From a bacterium (lineage in GTDB: Bacteria > Patescibacteriota > Patescibacteriia > 2-12-FULL-60-25): DNA of 14,852 nucleotides. The position numbers were made by a program, and so were the translations under genes. Each line of letters begins with the position of its first letter. Position 1 is the stretch's first letter. The stretch spans positions 1-14,852 of the forward strand of contig JAGVIJ010000101.1 in the NCBI GenBank assembly GCA_020056125.1, given 5' to 3'. Under the pieces are notes generated by a model. It saw only the letters and a program-made list of their open reading frames with translations, made no database searches and was not told the origin of the DNA. Positions 6,630 through 13,345 of the stretch are shown one piece after another.

Positions 6630-7487
6630 TTAAGTGTGTTCGGCTTTGAGTCGTCGCTCCAGTGTTTTTAATTCATGCAGAGCATCTTCAGCTTCGCCGG
6701 GTTTAAAAGGCTGGCTATGCCATCGATAATCATTTTCCATGTAGGACACGCCGCGCCCTGGGATGGTGTGAGCGATGATGCAGACCGGTATTTGGTGAAT
6801 AGTTTTAGCTTCTTCCAGAGCCTCCCAAACTTCAGAAATATCATTGCCGTTACACTCCAAAACATGCCAATTGAACGCTTCGTATTTTTCGCGCAAGGGC
6901 TCGAGCGGCATCACGTCTTCAGTATCGCCGCTGATCTGAATATTGTTGCGATCAATGATGCACACCAGATTATCCAATCGATTTTTTCCGGCGAACATGG
7001 CCGCCTCCCAATTAAGTCCGCAGGCTTGTTGCGCATCAGACGTCAGACAATAAGTGCGCCAGGTTTTTTGATCCATTTTAGCCGCATAAGCCATGCCCGC
7101 GCCTTGAGCCAGACCCGCGCCCAACGGACCGGAGGAGACTTCCAGCCCCGGGAGCTTGGAGCGCTCCGGATGGCCTTGTAGACGGCTGTGGAATTTGCGC
7201 AGGGTCAATAATTCTTTAACCGGAAAATATCCAGCCTCGGCCATAGCCGCATATTGAATGGGACAGATATGTCCGTTGGATAAAATCACGCGGTCGCGCT
7301 CGGGCCAATTCGGATTTTTTGGTTGATGATGCAGTTCGTGAAAATATAGCACCGTAAAAATATCAGCCATGCCCAACGACCCGCCCTGGTGTCCGCTCCC
7401 GGCTGCCTCAACCATGGCGATGACGTGTTGGCGCAGACGGTTGGCCACGAGTTCGAGCTCCTTAATCTTTTTTTCGTGTAGATGCAT
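6630..7487 (-). CDS. Transketolase, N-terminal (TPP-binding) subunit
   Basis: This 285-residue half-transketolase carries the thiamine-diphosphate PP domain. Motifs are GSGHQGGSLG (30-39), LSNGHICPIQYA (69-80), QGHPE (104-108), SSGPLGAG (118-125) and the metal/TPP region LTSDAQQACGLNWEA through DRNNIQ (148-184). Asp151 and Asn181 fit the magnesium ligands. The usual 'GDGE..EG' or 'SDGEHNEG' wording is instead SDAQQACG, so the acidic residues normally present there are absent. The gene starts 6 bp after the DUF4349 stop and precedes the C-half, forming a split transketolase as in many CPR and archaeal genomes. The stop is TAA and the start has no SD. Confidence 0.9.
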   Translation of the reverse strand: MHLHEKKIKELELVANRLRQHVIAMVEAAGSGHQGGSLGMADIFTVLYFHELHHQPKNPNWPERDRVILSNGHICPIQYAAMAEAGYFPVKELLTLRKFHSRLQGHPERSKLPGLEVSSGPLGAGLAQGAGMAYAAKMDQKTWRTYCLTSDAQQACGLNWEAAMFAGKNRLDNLVCIIDRNNIQISGDTEDVMPLEPLREKYEAFNWHVLECNGNDISEVWEALEEAKTIHQIPVCIIAHTIPGRGVSYMENDYRWHSQPFKPGEAEDALHELKTLERRLKAEHT

Positions 7488-7493
7488 ACGGAT

Positions 7494-8465
7494 CTATCTG
7501 CGGATTTTTTTCATGGCGAATTTTAGGACTTTCCAGCCGAGCCAGATAATCAAGCCGATGAAAATTACGATCGGTATGAGCAAACCAATCACCGCGATCA
7601 CAAAGGTAATCATGAAATCCACCAAACCCTGGAGCGAGCTCACTAAATCGCGCACTGATTGGCGCAAAACCTCAAGCGGTTGCCAGGTGCGCGATGGTAC
7701 GTTCACGCGAGTCTCCTCGGTCAGCTGAATGGAAATCGTGGACATGTCCGTGCGATTTTCCAAATAGCGTTTTTGCGCTTCCAACCGCTCAATGCGTCCG
7801 CGCACTTCAGCTAATTGGCGGGTGACAGAAAGTATCTCTTCCACACTGCCGGTTTTTTTCATTAAATTAATATAGGACTCCTCTTCAGCTTTGGAATTTT
7901 TAATATTCGCCGCTAGATCTATGTACTCCATGGTTACGTCCTGCCCTTGGGTGGACTCATTTAAAACCACGGTGGCCAGTTTTTTGAATTCCGTGAGGCT
8001 GGATTCAAACACTTTGACCGGTACGCGTACGCTGACCCAGGCCGTGCGTGATCCGGTGCCAGGATCTTGGATGGAACTGGATTCTACGAAACCGTTTTTA
8101 GCTGTGGCCAGCGTGGTGATTTGCGCCATGGTTTTGGCAACATCTTCAACCATAAGTTCCAGACTGCCGGTTTTGATGACGCGCGCCACATCGACGGATG
8201 TTCCCGCGTCAACGGCGGCTGACCCGGCGGATTTTTGCGCGCTTGGCACAGCCATTTCAGCTACGGCATTGGGCATGGGCGCAAAGGTGGCCGTGTCATA
8301 ACGAGCCATGATGGACGCGGTTCCGCCCTCGCCCGACGAGGAGGATTCGGGGAGGAATGATCCAACAATTGAAGTGATGATAGATAACGCGACAATGACC
8401 AAAAGGCCATAGCCAGCCCAAGCCAAAAGCCCGGGTTTTTTATCGGTAGAAAGTAAATTTTTCAT
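7494..8465 (-). CDS. DUF4349 membrane-anchored protein
   Basis: The protein is 323 residues from the chosen start MKNLLSTDKK (8465). An open extension to 8519 runs through promoter-like sequence and is disfavoured. An N-terminal membrane helix (about 13-35) is followed by a Ser/Ala/Gly-rich linker. Then comes the DUF4349 core 'VIKTGSLELMVEDVAKTMAQITTLATAKNGFVESSS' with 'TAWVSVRVPVKVFESSLTEFKKLA', a long coiled coil with 'EEILSVTRQLAEVRGRIERLEAQKRYLENRTDMSTISIQL', and a C-terminal membrane helix (about 275-315) ending in basic residues. The domain is predicted to face outside the membrane; its function is unknown. It leads the run into transketolase (6-bp gap), though a metabolic link is not implied by its domains. 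The stop is TAG. Confidence 0.87.
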   Translation of the reverse strand: MKNLLSTDKKPGLLAWAGYGLLVIVALSIITSIVGSFLPESSSSGEGGTASIMARYDTATFAPMPNAVAEMAVPSAQKSAGSAAVDAGTSVDVARVIKTGSLELMVEDVAKTMAQITTLATAKNGFVESSSIQDPGTGSRTAWVSVRVPVKVFESSLTEFKKLATVVLNESTQGQDVTMEYIDLAANIKNSKAEEESYINLMKKTGSVEEILSVTRQLAEVRGRIERLEAQKRYLENRTDMSTISIQLTEETRVNVPSRTWQPLEVLRQSVRDLVSSLQGLVDFMITFVIAVIGLLIPIVIFIGLIIWLGWKVLKFAMKKIRR

Positions 8466-8473
8466 ATGGCCGT

Positions 8474-8502
8474 ATTGTAGCACGCCGCCCGTTCGGTCGC
8501 TA
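8474..8502 (-). promoter_or_regulatory. Putative promoter of the DUF4349-transketolase run
   Basis: On the minus strand a TACAAT -10 hexamer (8479-8474) lies only 8 bp before the ATG at 8465, so a transcript from it would be nearly leaderless. The -35 at the right distance (TAGCGA, 8502-8497) is poor. Only the -10 is persuasive. Confidence 0.35.
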
Positions 8503-8518
8503 AACGCCGATTGAGGCA

Positions 8519-8550
8519 AAACAAAAAAGACCGTGCGGCCTTTTTTGTTT
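8519..8550 (-). terminator. Intrinsic terminator after the cupredoxin-domain gene
   Basis: On the minus strand AAACAAAAAAGGCCG pairs with CGGTCTTTTTTGTTT across a short CA turn, giving a GC core with one G-U pair and long A/T arms. It ends in a T-rich run 14 bp past the stop at 8564. The symmetry means it could work in both directions. Confidence 0.8.
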
Positions 8551-8563
8551 GCTTGGAATGCGA

Positions 8564-9355
8564 TTAGTTGATCACACTAATAGTGCCTTGGTTGGCTGGG
8601 TGGATGGAACAGGAGAAATCGAACGAACCCACGGTGTTGAAGATGCGCGTATAGCTGGCATCGGGCGCGAGCAGACCCGATTCAAACCCGGCGCCGCTGA
8701 CTGAATGTTCCACGGTGTCGCGATTGGTCCAGACAACCGTACTGCCTTTTTTAACCGTGGTGGAAGCCGGCACAAAACTCTGTGTGGTATTGGAAATGGA
8801 AATCGTAACCTGATTCTCGTTGAACTGTTTGTCCACGGCAATAGTCTGCGTGGTATTCAGCACATCCTGCGGCGCATATTGCGAGGAAGTTTCAATAGCG
8901 GAGCCAATGGTATAGTTCACGAAAAACGGATCCGGGATATCATCAATGCGTCCTTTCCAATTCAGGCCATACAAAGTCTCGGCCAGTTCAGCGGTTTGCA
9001 CCCAGCGCAGAACGCCGCCTTGATCCACGGCATAAACTTTGGGATCAGTGGTGATTTTTACCATTTTATAACCCGGCCGATAGGTGACGTTGGATCGCCC
9101 TAAAGGCATGGCGCTAAGCGCGGAGTCGGAGATGGTTTTTACTTTTGAAAAATCCGCATACCAAGAGAAATAAGTTTTTTCATTGGGGAACACGTAGCGT
9201 TTGCCATCCGAACCAAAATAATAAACCGTGTTGATAGTTGCGCCGCGAATTAAATCGCCGGTGGTAAAAGCGCTGGAGGCGGCTTGCGCCGAGAGCGGGG
9301 AGACGGCTAAAAACACGAGTGATAAAAGATTGAAATAGATTGCAATTTTTTTCAT
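8564..9355 (-). CDS. Secreted protein: CPR 'YVFP' domain plus C-terminal cupredoxin domain
   Basis: A 263-residue protein. A signal peptide (1-26, ending SAQA-A) is followed by a domain at about 30-165 with 'FTTGDLIRG', 'VYYFGSDGKRYVFPNEKTYFSWYADF', 'VTYRPGYKMVKITTDPKVYAV', 'LRWVQT' and 'IDDIPDPFFVNYTIG'. I associate this domain with secreted CPR proteins, and its role is unknown. Residues about 180-263 form a plastocyanin-like fold ('FVPASTTVKKGSTVVWTNRDTVEHSV', 'GSFDFSCSIHPANQGTISV'). Copper ligands His217, Cys249 and His252 are present, but the expected Met position (Cys+6) is Asn255. The protein probably sits outside the cell and may bind copper with an altered site. It lies 50 bp after its paralogue and ends at a strong terminator. 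The stop is TAA. Confidence 0.85.
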   Translation of the reverse strand: MKKIAIYFNLLSLVFLAVSPLSAQAASSAFTTGDLIRGATINTVYYFGSDGKRYVFPNEKTYFSWYADFSKVKTISDSALSAMPLGRSNVTYRPGYKMVKITTDPKVYAVDQGGVLRWVQTAELAETLYGLNWKGRIDDIPDPFFVNYTIGSAIETSSQYAPQDVLNTTQTIAVDKQFNENQVTISISNTTQSFVPASTTVKKGSTVVWTNRDTVEHSVSGAGFESGLLAPDASYTRIFNTVGSFDFSCSIHPANQGTISVIN

Positions 9356-9405
9356 ATATTTTTAAAGTTTACTCTTATTTAATTCGTCATTCGAAATTCG
9401 AGATT

Positions 9406-10799
9406 TTATTGCACTGTCACCTGTACGGTTTCGCTCGTGGAGCTTAAGCCCAACTTGTCCGTGATGCGAGCTTTAAAGGTCAAGATGCCGGCTGTGCCCC
9501 AGGGGCCGGTTTCAGCCGGGCAAGAAAGTACATTTTGGCAGGTCTGAATAACTTGATCATCGCGTAGGATTTCAATTATGTCAATCCCATCGTCATCACT
9601 GCCTGCGGCGGTCAAAGTTACCATTTCGCCCTGATAGATCAGATTCTTATTGGCGGAAAAAGAAATAGCCGGGCTGTCATTGGTGTCGATGGTAATGGTT
9701 TTGGTTTCAGTGCGATAAGTGCCGCCCAAACTGTCCGAGACCACTCCATAAAATTCGTGGATTGTGCCGACTGCGTCAGCCAGCGTATCGCTCCAGCGGC
9801 ATTGGCGGATGGCCGAGGCACACGCCTTGGTGGAATAACCGTTTTTATAAATATCCGTGCGCACCACATTGATTGAAGCATCGCTTCGATGATCACTTCG
9901 CCCAGTTGCCCGGAGCGGATGCGCTCGCGGCCGATGAGAATTTTGGTTGCGTTGCTGGATGAGGCATCGATGGTGACCGTGGCTGTTTGAGTCAGCGTTG
10001 CGGTGTCCAGCGCCGTAACTAAAACCTTGGCTTCATATTTGGCCTTAGTGCCGGAGACCGGAATGCGCGTTTCATCCGTACAGACTGAAGCGGCAGCGCA
10101 GGTTTTGATCAGTACGCCGTCAAAAAATAATTCAATTTTGGTTATGCCGCTGGAATGTTTGGCTGTGGCCGTTAAAGTCACCAGGTCTCCGGCTATGGCT
10201 GATGTCTTAGATAAGGTAAGCGTAGCCTCGGAGGTGACAGTGATCGGTGCAGATACAATCGGCGCAGGCACAGCGGTCACCTCTGCTCTCAATGTGCTTT
10301 GGATGGTGGAGTACAAGTCGCGCACTGTGGTCGAGTTATAGTCAGTGCTCAAGGTGAGCGCATTGCCCACCACATAGTTGATAAAAAACGGGTCAGGCAA
10401 ATCGTGTACTTCTTGCGCCCAGCTATCGCCATAGAGCAATTTGGCTGTCCCAACATTGCTGACCCAGCGCAAAGTTTTGCCCGCGTCCACGGCATAGACT
10501 TTGGGGTCAGAGGTCAGCTTGAGCAATTGCACGCCCGGACGATAAGTTACATTCCCGCCCAAAGATACGGCGGCCAGTTCAGCATCAGTGATGGTTTTGA
10601 CCGCGCTAAAATCTTTATACCAAGAAAAATAAGTTTTCTCCGTGGGGAACACATAGCGCTTGCCGTCTTCCGCGTAGTAATAAACCGCGGGCGTGGAAGC
10701 CTTGATTAAGTCGCCGGTAGTGAACGGTACGGTAGCGGCAGTAGCTAATGAAACGTAGGCCACAGCCAGACCGGATAAGAGTAAATAGCGATAAAGCAT
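9406..10799 (-). CDS. Secreted protein: CPR 'YVFP' domain plus Ig-like repeats, frameshifted
   Basis: The start is MLYRYLLLSGL (10799), which gives a clean signal peptide ending SLATA-A; an open extension to 10859 runs through a palindrome. The 'YVFP' domain (about 25-160, 'VYYYAEDGKRYVFPTEKTYFSWYKDF', 'DLPDPFFINYVVG') is paralogous to the next gene. After it come three Ig-like segments, each with a Cys pair: 'KIELFFDGVLIKTCAAASVC', 'TDIYKNGYSTKACASAIRQC' and 'IIEILRDDQVIQTCQNVLSC'. The frame breaks near 9880, within minus-strand GAAGCGATGCTTC. One missing base restores a 464-residue protein reading '...GEVIIEA-SINVVRTDIYKNG...'. Without repair, one frame ends at 9639 and the other picks up at 9867. 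This could be a sequencing error or a real mutation. The stop is TAA. Confidence 0.82.
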
Positions 10800-10807
10800 A
10801 ATGATTT

Positions 10808-10927
10808 GGACTTCCGCGTTTGGCGCATAACTTTGTCGAAACCTCCGCTTGGCGCTCAACGTACTTCACTGTACGCCTCGCGCCAATGCTCGGTTTCTTC
10901 GCGTTCTGCATCCAAACGCGAAAGTCC
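10808..10927. repeat. 120-bp nested palindrome in the leader of the Ig-like repeat gene
   Basis: GGACTTCCGCGTTTGG (10808-10823) and CCAAACGCGAAAGTCC (10912-10927) pair at 15 of 16 positions. Inside them GAAACC (10838-10843) pairs with GGTTTC (10892-10897), TTGGCGC (10849-10855) with GCGCCAA (10880-10886), and CGTAC (10860-10864) with GTACG (10871-10875). The whole unit can fold into one long hairpin in DNA or RNA. It lies between the extended -10 promoter and the start at 10799. Confidence 0.75.
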
Positions 10928-10958
10928 GGATGATATTGTTTTTAGAGGAGTTGCTGAC

Positions 10959-10967
10959 AGTATAGCA
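10959..10967 (-). promoter_or_regulatory. Extended -10 promoter of the secreted paralogue pair
   Basis: The minus strand reads TGCTATACT (10967-10959), an extended -10 element. No good -35 sits at the usual distance, which is acceptable for extended -10 promoters. It would give a leader of about 150 nt containing the nested palindrome. Confidence 0.5.
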
Positions 10968-11009
10968 AAAAAACATTGTTTTGGCATCGTCCTATTTTTT
11001 ACTTACTTA

Positions 11010-12119
11010 CTATAAACTCCTCCAAAAAGACGGGTCAATTTTTTCGAGCGCCGGTATACGCACACGATCTTTTATCCCGGCGATCGCTGCCAAGCCATTC
11101 AAAAATCGAACAACATTCAATGCGAACAACGCGTTGTATTTCTTTGTCCATTCAACAGAAAGCTCGGCCAGAGTTTTGCCTTCTGATAACTGACGTGAAA
11201 TATCTTCTATGAAGAGACGCGAGTCGTTCAAGGAAACATCCCACGGCAGGAACGGATCTAATAGGTAAAACTTCCACTCCTCTCTCTTTTTTTTCATGAC
11301 CAGATTGCGAGCCCCAAACAGATCCAACACCATGCCAGTCTCATTGGTAAATCGAATGAGCTTCTCTGCGAGGTCACGCAACGACGCACTAAATGCCGCC
11401 GCATCATCAAGCTTTGTATCCATACCTTCTTTCACCGACTTTAGTTTTGGATATAGAACCAATGCCGCATCTTTCTGAGATTCTGTATCGTCTATTTCCT
11501 CCTGACCCACGAGTCTATGATGCGCCGTATTATATATGGTTTCCGTAAGACCGCTTATTTCCCACCTAATTTCTGGCATAGAACTGCCCAGGTCAATCGC
11601 ATTTTGAAGGTCAATTTTTCTTTCCAGGTATACGAGACACGGCAACGTGCGCGGCAACGGTTTCAGGCGGCTAATACTTGGGTGACGCTCTGCCAGCTCA
11701 GCGACGACCGGCACGTCAGCCACAAACAAACGATGAGCGGGGATAGCTGCACTGCCAAAATAACGACACAGAATCCTTGTATTTTCATTCAGTCTTGTCT
11801 TTTTTTTATTTAGTCTTTCATGCAATGCCTGTTTCGCTTCTTCGTTTAATTTTCTGACGCCGCGAGTCTCGAGAAACTGCTCTGTCTCAAAGAAGTTAAC
11901 TTTCATCAACGTATTGCGTCTTTTTTGGTCGACAAACTCCAGAATGTATTTTTCCGTTCCTCTTAACTTGACCCCGATATCCTTTCCCTTGATAGAAAAT
12001 CGACCGATCTCATCGGGGTTGGTTCCGGCGATTTGAGCTGCAAATTCAGCAATTGCTTTCTTTATATCGATGGGTCTCTTTTCCTGGGAATCTGGACGAC
12101 CTATTGGGGTCTCGCGCAT
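11010..12119 (-). CDS. Uncharacterised protein with protein-kinase-like motifs
   Basis: I do not recognise this 369-residue protein by name. Motifs suggest a distant kinase or phosphotransferase fold. 'NTLMKVNFFETE' (69-80) could hold the ATP-binding lysine (Lys73). 'LPCLVYLERKIDLQ' (159-172) resembles a hinge strand. 'GMVLDLFGARNLVM' (262-275) fits a D-x-x-x-x-x-N catalytic loop (Asp266, Asn272), and 'KFYLLDPFLPWD' (283-294) fits a DFG-like metal motif (Asp288). The usual His before the catalytic Asp is missing and there is no clear Gly-rich loop. There is no signal peptide or membrane helix, so it is probably cytosolic. It stands alone with its own promoter and a palindrome just upstream. 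The family assignment is tentative. The stop is TAG. Confidence 0.6.
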   Translation of the reverse strand: MRETPIGRPDSQEKRPIDIKKAIAEFAAQIAGTNPDEIGRFSIKGKDIGVKLRGTEKYILEFVDQKRRNTLMKVNFFETEQFLETRGVRKLNEEAKQALHERLNKKKTRLNENTRILCRYFGSAAIPAHRLFVADVPVVAELAERHPSISRLKPLPRTLPCLVYLERKIDLQNAIDLGSSMPEIRWEISGLTETIYNTAHHRLVGQEEIDDTESQKDAALVLYPKLKSVKEGMDTKLDDAAAFSASLRDLAEKLIRFTNETGMVLDLFGARNLVMKKKREEWKFYLLDPFLPWDVSLNDSRLFIEDISRQLSEGKTLAELSVEWTKKYNALFALNVVRFLNGLAAIAGIKDRVRIPALEKIDPSFWRSL

Positions 12120-12136
12120 ATCAATATCGGAAGCAT

Positions 12137-12165
12137 ATCATATCCATAGCCATCCTAAAACGCAA
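12137..12165 (-). promoter_or_regulatory. Promoter of the kinase-like gene
   Basis: On the minus strand TTGCGT (12165-12160), a 17-bp spacer, then TATGAT (12142-12137). Transcription would begin about 10 nt before the ATG at 12119, giving a very short leader without an SD. The 38-bp palindrome ends 7 bp upstream of the -35. Confidence 0.5.
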
Positions 12166-12172
12166 ACAAGAT

Positions 12173-12210
12173 TTGTCCTATTTTTTGCCGATCGGCAAAA
12201 AATAGGACAA
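12173..12210. repeat. Perfect 38-bp palindrome between rpe and the kinase-like gene
   Basis: The sequence from TTGTCCTATTTTTT to AAAAAATAGGACAA, centred on GCCGATCGGC, is its own reverse complement over all 38 bp. The T-tract lies inside the stem rather than after it, so it is not a classic terminator. It could be a cruciform, a dimeric operator or a mobile-element end. Its 12-bp end GTCCTATTTTTT recurs at 10989-11000 on the other side of the gene. Confidence 0.85.
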
Positions 12211-12247
12211 TGGATAAGATTGGTTGAACAAAACTTTTTGTGTTTTT

Positions 12248-12886
12248 TTAAGTCAGCAGGGCGAGCAATTTTTTAGCTGCGGCGCTTGGATTGTCCGCTT
12301 CAAAAATTGCGCTGGCCGCGCAAAAGCGCGACACGCCCGCGGCTTTTAATTCAGGTATGGTTTGCGCGTTCACATCAATATCAAAACCAATGGGAAGGTT
12401 GGGCCAGCGTTTATGGATCTCTCGCACCCGTTCAATATTTTGCGGTTGGAGTTTTTGTCCGGAGGTTCCGGGTTCTGCGCCCATGACCAAAATTTCATCT
12501 ATCAAGTCAGCGTAGGGCGCGAGTTCCTCCACCGGCGTTTTGGGCGAGATGGCTAGGCCAGCTTGTTTGTGTAAATCGTGGCAGTTCCCAATCAGCGCAA
12601 TGTGATTGGTTTTAGCTTCCACGTGCCAAAGATAGCGCACGATTTTTTTGATGCCTTGAGTCTCTTCAATATAATATGGCGGGTTCAGTACCATGAGATG
12701 CAACTCAAATTCAGCCGGGGTTTCCAACTCTTGCAGAGCCTCGGCATCAAACCAGGTTTTGTTGGCTACGAACTTGCCGTCCATCACATCAATTTGTATC
12801 AGCGGAAAATCTTTTTCCACCAATTTCAAACGCTCGCGAAAGGCTTCTTCGTCGTTGGCTAAGATAGCTGGGATTAAATTAGGCAT
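12248..12886 (-). CDS. rpe: Ribulose-phosphate 3-epimerase-like protein
   Basis: This 212-residue TIM-barrel protein interconverts ribulose 5-phosphate and xylulose 5-phosphate in its family. Landmarks are IPAILA (5-10), IDVMDGKFVANKTW (32-45) with Asp33, HLMV (63-66) with metal His63, 'GLAISPKTPVEEL' (110-122), 'MGAEPGTSGQKLQP' (135-148) in place of the usual MSVNPGFGGQ, and 'GFDIDVN' (167-173) in place of VDGGV. The position just before IDVMDG, normally a metal-binding His, is Gln31. The fold assignment is firm, but the activity is slightly less certain because of these changes. It is last in the rpiB-S23-rpe run. The start abuts an AGCTAA-word repeat with no SD. The stop is TAA. Confidence 0.85.
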   Translation of the reverse strand: MPNLIPAILANDEEAFRERLKLVEKDFPLIQIDVMDGKFVANKTWFDAEALQELETPAEFELHLMVLNPPYYIEETQGIKKIVRYLWHVEAKTNHIALIGNCHDLHKQAGLAISPKTPVEELAPYADLIDEILVMGAEPGTSGQKLQPQNIERVREIHKRWPNLPIGFDIDVNAQTIPELKAAGVSRFCAASAIFEADNPSAAAKKLLALLT

Positions 12887-12901
12887 TAGCTTTTTAGCTT
12901 C

Positions 12902-12919
12902 TTAGCTTTTTAGGCTTTA
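12902..12919. repeat. Left inverted repeat flanking the S23 gene
   Basis: TTAGCTTTTTAGGCTTTA is the exact reverse complement of 13328-13345. It belongs to a wider TTAGCTT word array (12886-12919) that fills the gap between the S23 gene and rpe, and it contains the S23 stop codon. Confidence 0.8.
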
Positions 12920-13281
12920 AGTGAAGAAAGCATTTTATTTAACATACGCATTACTTCTGATAGTAGTTGGTCGATTAGGATGTAGTCAAGATTTTTACCA
13001 AATGGTAATCGTTTAGCAATTTCGAGTTGCGTTTCTAATTCCGCACCGCTTCCGTAAGCGATAATCAAAAATTGACGGAAGTCTTTTCTGCTCCCTCTCC
13101 GACGACCTTCCGCGATATTTGATGGAATGGAGACGGCGGACCTTTTCATCTGAGAAGTTAAACCGTATTTTTCATCAGTTGGAAAATTTTCCGTCAATCG
13201 GTAGATCTCCAATACTAAATCCAGACTTTTTTGCCATACAATTAAATCTTTGTATGAATGGACGGTTACGGATTGTTCCAT
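12910..13281 (-). CDS. Four-helix-bundle protein, S23 family
   Basis: This 123-residue protein matches the family named after proteins encoded by 23S rRNA intervening sequences. Signatures are 'YKDLIVWQKSLDLVLEIYRLTENFP' (10-34), 'KYGLTSQMKRSAVSIPSNIAEG' (38-59), 'GSRKDFRQFLIIAYGSGAELETQLEIAKRL' (63-92) and a final helix 'LIDQLLSEVMRMLNKMLSSLK'. The four predicted helices fit the bundle. Family members are basic and may bind nucleic acid; the related Avd proteins assist diversity-generating retroelements, but none is seen here. It lies between rpiB and rpe, bracketed by inverted AGCTAA-type repeats, as if inserted into an rpiB-rpe operon. Its stop (TAA) is part of the left repeat. Confidence 0.9.
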   Translation of the reverse strand: MEQSVTVHSYKDLIVWQKSLDLVLEIYRLTENFPTDEKYGLTSQMKRSAVSIPSNIAEGRRRGSRKDFRQFLIIAYGSGAELETQLEIAKRLPFGKNLDYILIDQLLSEVMRMLNKMLSSLKA

Positions 13282-13327
13282 ATTTTGTCTAGAAGCTAAT
13301 CAATTAAGACCTAATAAGCTAAGAAGC

Positions 13328-13345
13328 TAAAGCCTAAAAAGCTAA
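13328..13345. repeat. Right inverted repeat flanking the S23 gene
   Basis: TAAAGCCTAAAAAGCTAA is an exact 18-bp inverted copy of 12902-12919. A word array of AGCTAA/AGAAGCTAA units extends from about 13292 to 13345. The rpiB stop (TAG at 13344-13342 on the minus strand) lies inside it. Confidence 0.8.

Noticed and set aside
12173..12210. Bidirectional intrinsic terminator
   Set aside because: The T- and A-runs are inside the stem, and no T-run follows the stem on either strand.
12910..13281. Diversity-generating retroelement accessory protein (Avd)
   Set aside because: No reverse transcriptase, template repeat or variable repeat is present in the window, and the sequence fits the general S23 family.
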